Positions 62,408 through 64,000 of a stretch of 64,000 nucleotides of DNA are shown here, piece after piece. Made by a program: the position numbers and the translations under genes. The notes below the pieces were generated by a model, which did no database searches, was not told the origin of the DNA, and worked only from the letters and a program-made list of their open reading frames with translations. Source of the DNA: Atrina japonica (taxonomy: Eukaryota; Mollusca; Bivalvia; Pterioida; Pinnidae); assembly GCA_030159075.1 (NCBI GenBank), contig BROG01000393.1:372001-436000 (forward strand), written 5' to 3'. Within the stretch, counting starts at the first letter, position 1; each line of letters opens with the position of its first letter.

Positions 62408-62590
62408 ATGATTTCAGCAACTGGGATTTATAAATTAACAATATTGTGTTTATTCCTATTTACGGTGGAAAGAGGTACAGATGCTGCACATCTCATTTAC
62501 CCTGCTCCAAGAGGCGGACTTTGGCGTTACGGAGTTTATGATGCCCCAATGGATACCAGAGATAGGAAACTTAACTGCGGAGGTATCAAG
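62408..62590 (+). CDS. First coding exon of a second, divergent AA15-LPMO-like gene (partial gene)
   Basis: 61 codons beginning MISATGIYKLTILCLFLFTV, a clear signal peptide, followed by AAHLIYPAPRGGLWRYG and ending RKLNCGGIK. The exon closes at AAG|GTAAGA, phase 0, exactly where exon A of the minus-strand gene closes (NCGGIE). The two are paralogues in head-to-head orientation, 22 kb apart. In an ungapped alignment with AA15 enzymes, Ala replaces the copper-binding first His, although a His lies two residues later (AAHL). If the signal peptide were cut after AA, that His would be N-terminal, but the spacing to the conserved Trp would then be two residues short. The next exon is not visible before 64000. 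Whether this gene also has a giant tail is unknown. Confidence 0.85.
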
Positions 62591-63569
62591 GTAAGACATG
62601 AATATATTAGCCACTGAATCCGTTTCCAAACTAATCTAAAAAATAACAAGGAAAAACAAGGAACAAGGATTCGATAAAGACAAGTACAAGTATTTTCTTT
62701 TTACTGTACTTTAATTTTTGCGTCCGTGTTCCATAATGTGGCTAACTGTGATTTCATTGCGATACAAGTATATATTGGGTTTTGTCCTAAAACTTGCGAA
62801 GGAACAGTCACTGCCATTTTATGTCAAAATGAAGAAGTACCAACAAATAATCGGAACTCCACGTTCATTAGAATACGGCAAATTAATTCTTCTCCACTGG
62901 ATCACTTCAAACGGTCGAAATGAGTAGTTCTGTTACAGTAACCCTTTATGGTTATTGAGTCTGAATTACTTTGTGACTCAATTATGGGATTTTAAAATTA
63001 TAAGTACATGCCATACCTTTTAGAAATACCCAAAAATTGATAGATATATTTCTTAGAAAACATTATCCGACTATTAAGTAAAGTTTTGTGATTGATGTCA
63101 TTAAAACTACGCCTGACATTTACAAATATACTAAAACTGCGAAGAGACACACCTTAAACTTTTTGAAGTTTTTTTTATTGGCATATTACATTAATATATA
63201 TGATTTAAGGATATTATGAATCGTTACACTAAAACGTCAGACATTGAAAAATGTACGAAAACCACAAAAATATACCTAAAATTCTTTGGAGTGTGTGTTT
63301 GTGTCACAATAATATTTAAGGCTTTTTGTGAATCGACGCGCTGACAACGTTAGACCAATTTTGTTCGGAGGCGATACAGGCCTGAGAAGAATGCAATTTG
63401 ATACCAAAATATTTCCCTGAATTCGTCCTAGTCCGAATGTGATAAAGTGAAGGATTACACAAATGTAATTGTAGAAATGTTTATAAGAATGAATAAAATA
63501 TCAAAACAGATGCCTTTATATTTGAATACCAACTGCTAATCCGTTTATCATTTGCCTCAAATCTAATAT
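62591..63569 (+). other. Start of the first intron of the second gene
   Basis: Begins GTAAGA. No second AA15 exon (NGGKCGxCGDAW) is found before the right edge. Confidence 0.7.
62825..62900 (-). mobile_element. Short type-II RT element fragment in the first intron of the second gene
   Basis: Shares AATGAAGAAGTACCAACAAA and CATTAGAATACGGCAAATTA with the 3' fragments near 46 kb. Confidence 0.5.
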
Positions 63570-64000
63570 ATCTGCTTCTAACTAGTGTAGTAATACACCT
63601 GCCTCATTACAGCGAAGAAGTACATCTACCTCATCACAGTGAAGAGGTACATCTGCCTCATCACAATGACTAGGTACACCTGCCTCCTGGCAGTGAATAG
63701 GTGTATCTGCCTCACCACAGTCAAGAGGTACACCTGCCTCATCACAGTGTAGTGTTATAGCTGCATCTTCTCAGTGTCGGTATCTTCAAAGTGAAGTAGT
63801 ATACCCATCTCCTCGTAGTGTAGCGGTGAACCTTACCCCCATCCCCAGCAGCGTAGTGTTATAACTTCCTCTTTGCAGTGTAGTGGTGAACCTTACCCCT
63901 CTCAGCGTAGTTTTACAACTACCTTTTTGCAGTGAAGTGGTGAACTTGACACCCACAGCGTAGTGTTATAACTACCTCTTTGCAGTGTTGTACGTCCTTG
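63570..64000. repeat. Degenerate minisatellite reaching the right edge
   Basis: Units of about 27-40 bases around CTGCCTCATCACAGTGAAGA and later GTAGTGTTATAACTACCTCT. It lies in the presumed first intron of the plus-strand gene. Confidence 0.75.

Noticed and set aside
62718..62927. Possible exon 2 of the second gene (CDFIAIQVYIGFCPKTCEGT)
   Set aside because: The Cys spacing is eye-catching, but there is no match to the AA15 core expected next, no convincing acceptor, and the downstream half overlaps a type-II RT fragment.

Overview
This is a 64 kb window of AT-rich animal nuclear DNA, most likely from a mollusc and probably a bivalve. The grounds are split genes with GT/AG introns, an AA15-type lytic polysaccharide monooxygenase (LPMO) domain, SINE-like and transposon-like repeats of molluscan type, many decayed reverse-transcriptase (RT) elements, hammerhead-ribozyme repeats, and many mini- and microsatellites. 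There is no bacterial-style gene organisation.

Main gene (minus strand, about 40.2 kb down to base 1 and beyond). Three exons join in phase. Exon A (40198-39986) carries a signal peptide and the first strand of an AA15/chitin-binding type-4 domain. Exon B (36223-35851) carries the domain core. Exon C (from 25207) carries the last part of the domain, a furin-type RVRR site, and then a low-complexity N/S/T/Q/G/H-rich tail. After a 68-base AT-rich interruption with two in-frame stops (22141-22208), a single frame stays open from 22190 to base 1 (about 7,396 codons) and leaves the window still open. Internal repeats bridge the interruption, so I read it as a small intron inside one gene. The product would exceed 8,500 residues: a secreted LPMO-like domain on an enormous repetitive, probably disordered tail. 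Every tandem repeat inside it has a period divisible by three (48, 60, 60, 66, 264 bases and others), a strong sign of selection on coding. The first histidine of the copper brace is missing, so the domain is probably not a standard LPMO.

Second gene (plus strand, from 62408). A divergent paralogous first exon starts the same way and has a GTAAGA donor at the homologous place and phase; its other exons lie beyond the right edge.

Between and inside these genes lie 16 or so 5'-truncated copies of one RT retroelement (type I, recognised by a conserved 3' end of about 165 bases), several copies of a related element (type II, one with nearly the whole RT domain at 46906-48410), a LINE fragment, foldback elements, SINE-like repeats, a hammerhead-ribozyme 'retrozyme' family including a tandem dimer at 51254-51950, and long minisatellites. 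An oddly scrambled stretch at 42290-43480 may be an assembly artefact. I found no tRNA, rRNA, CRISPR or bacterial features.
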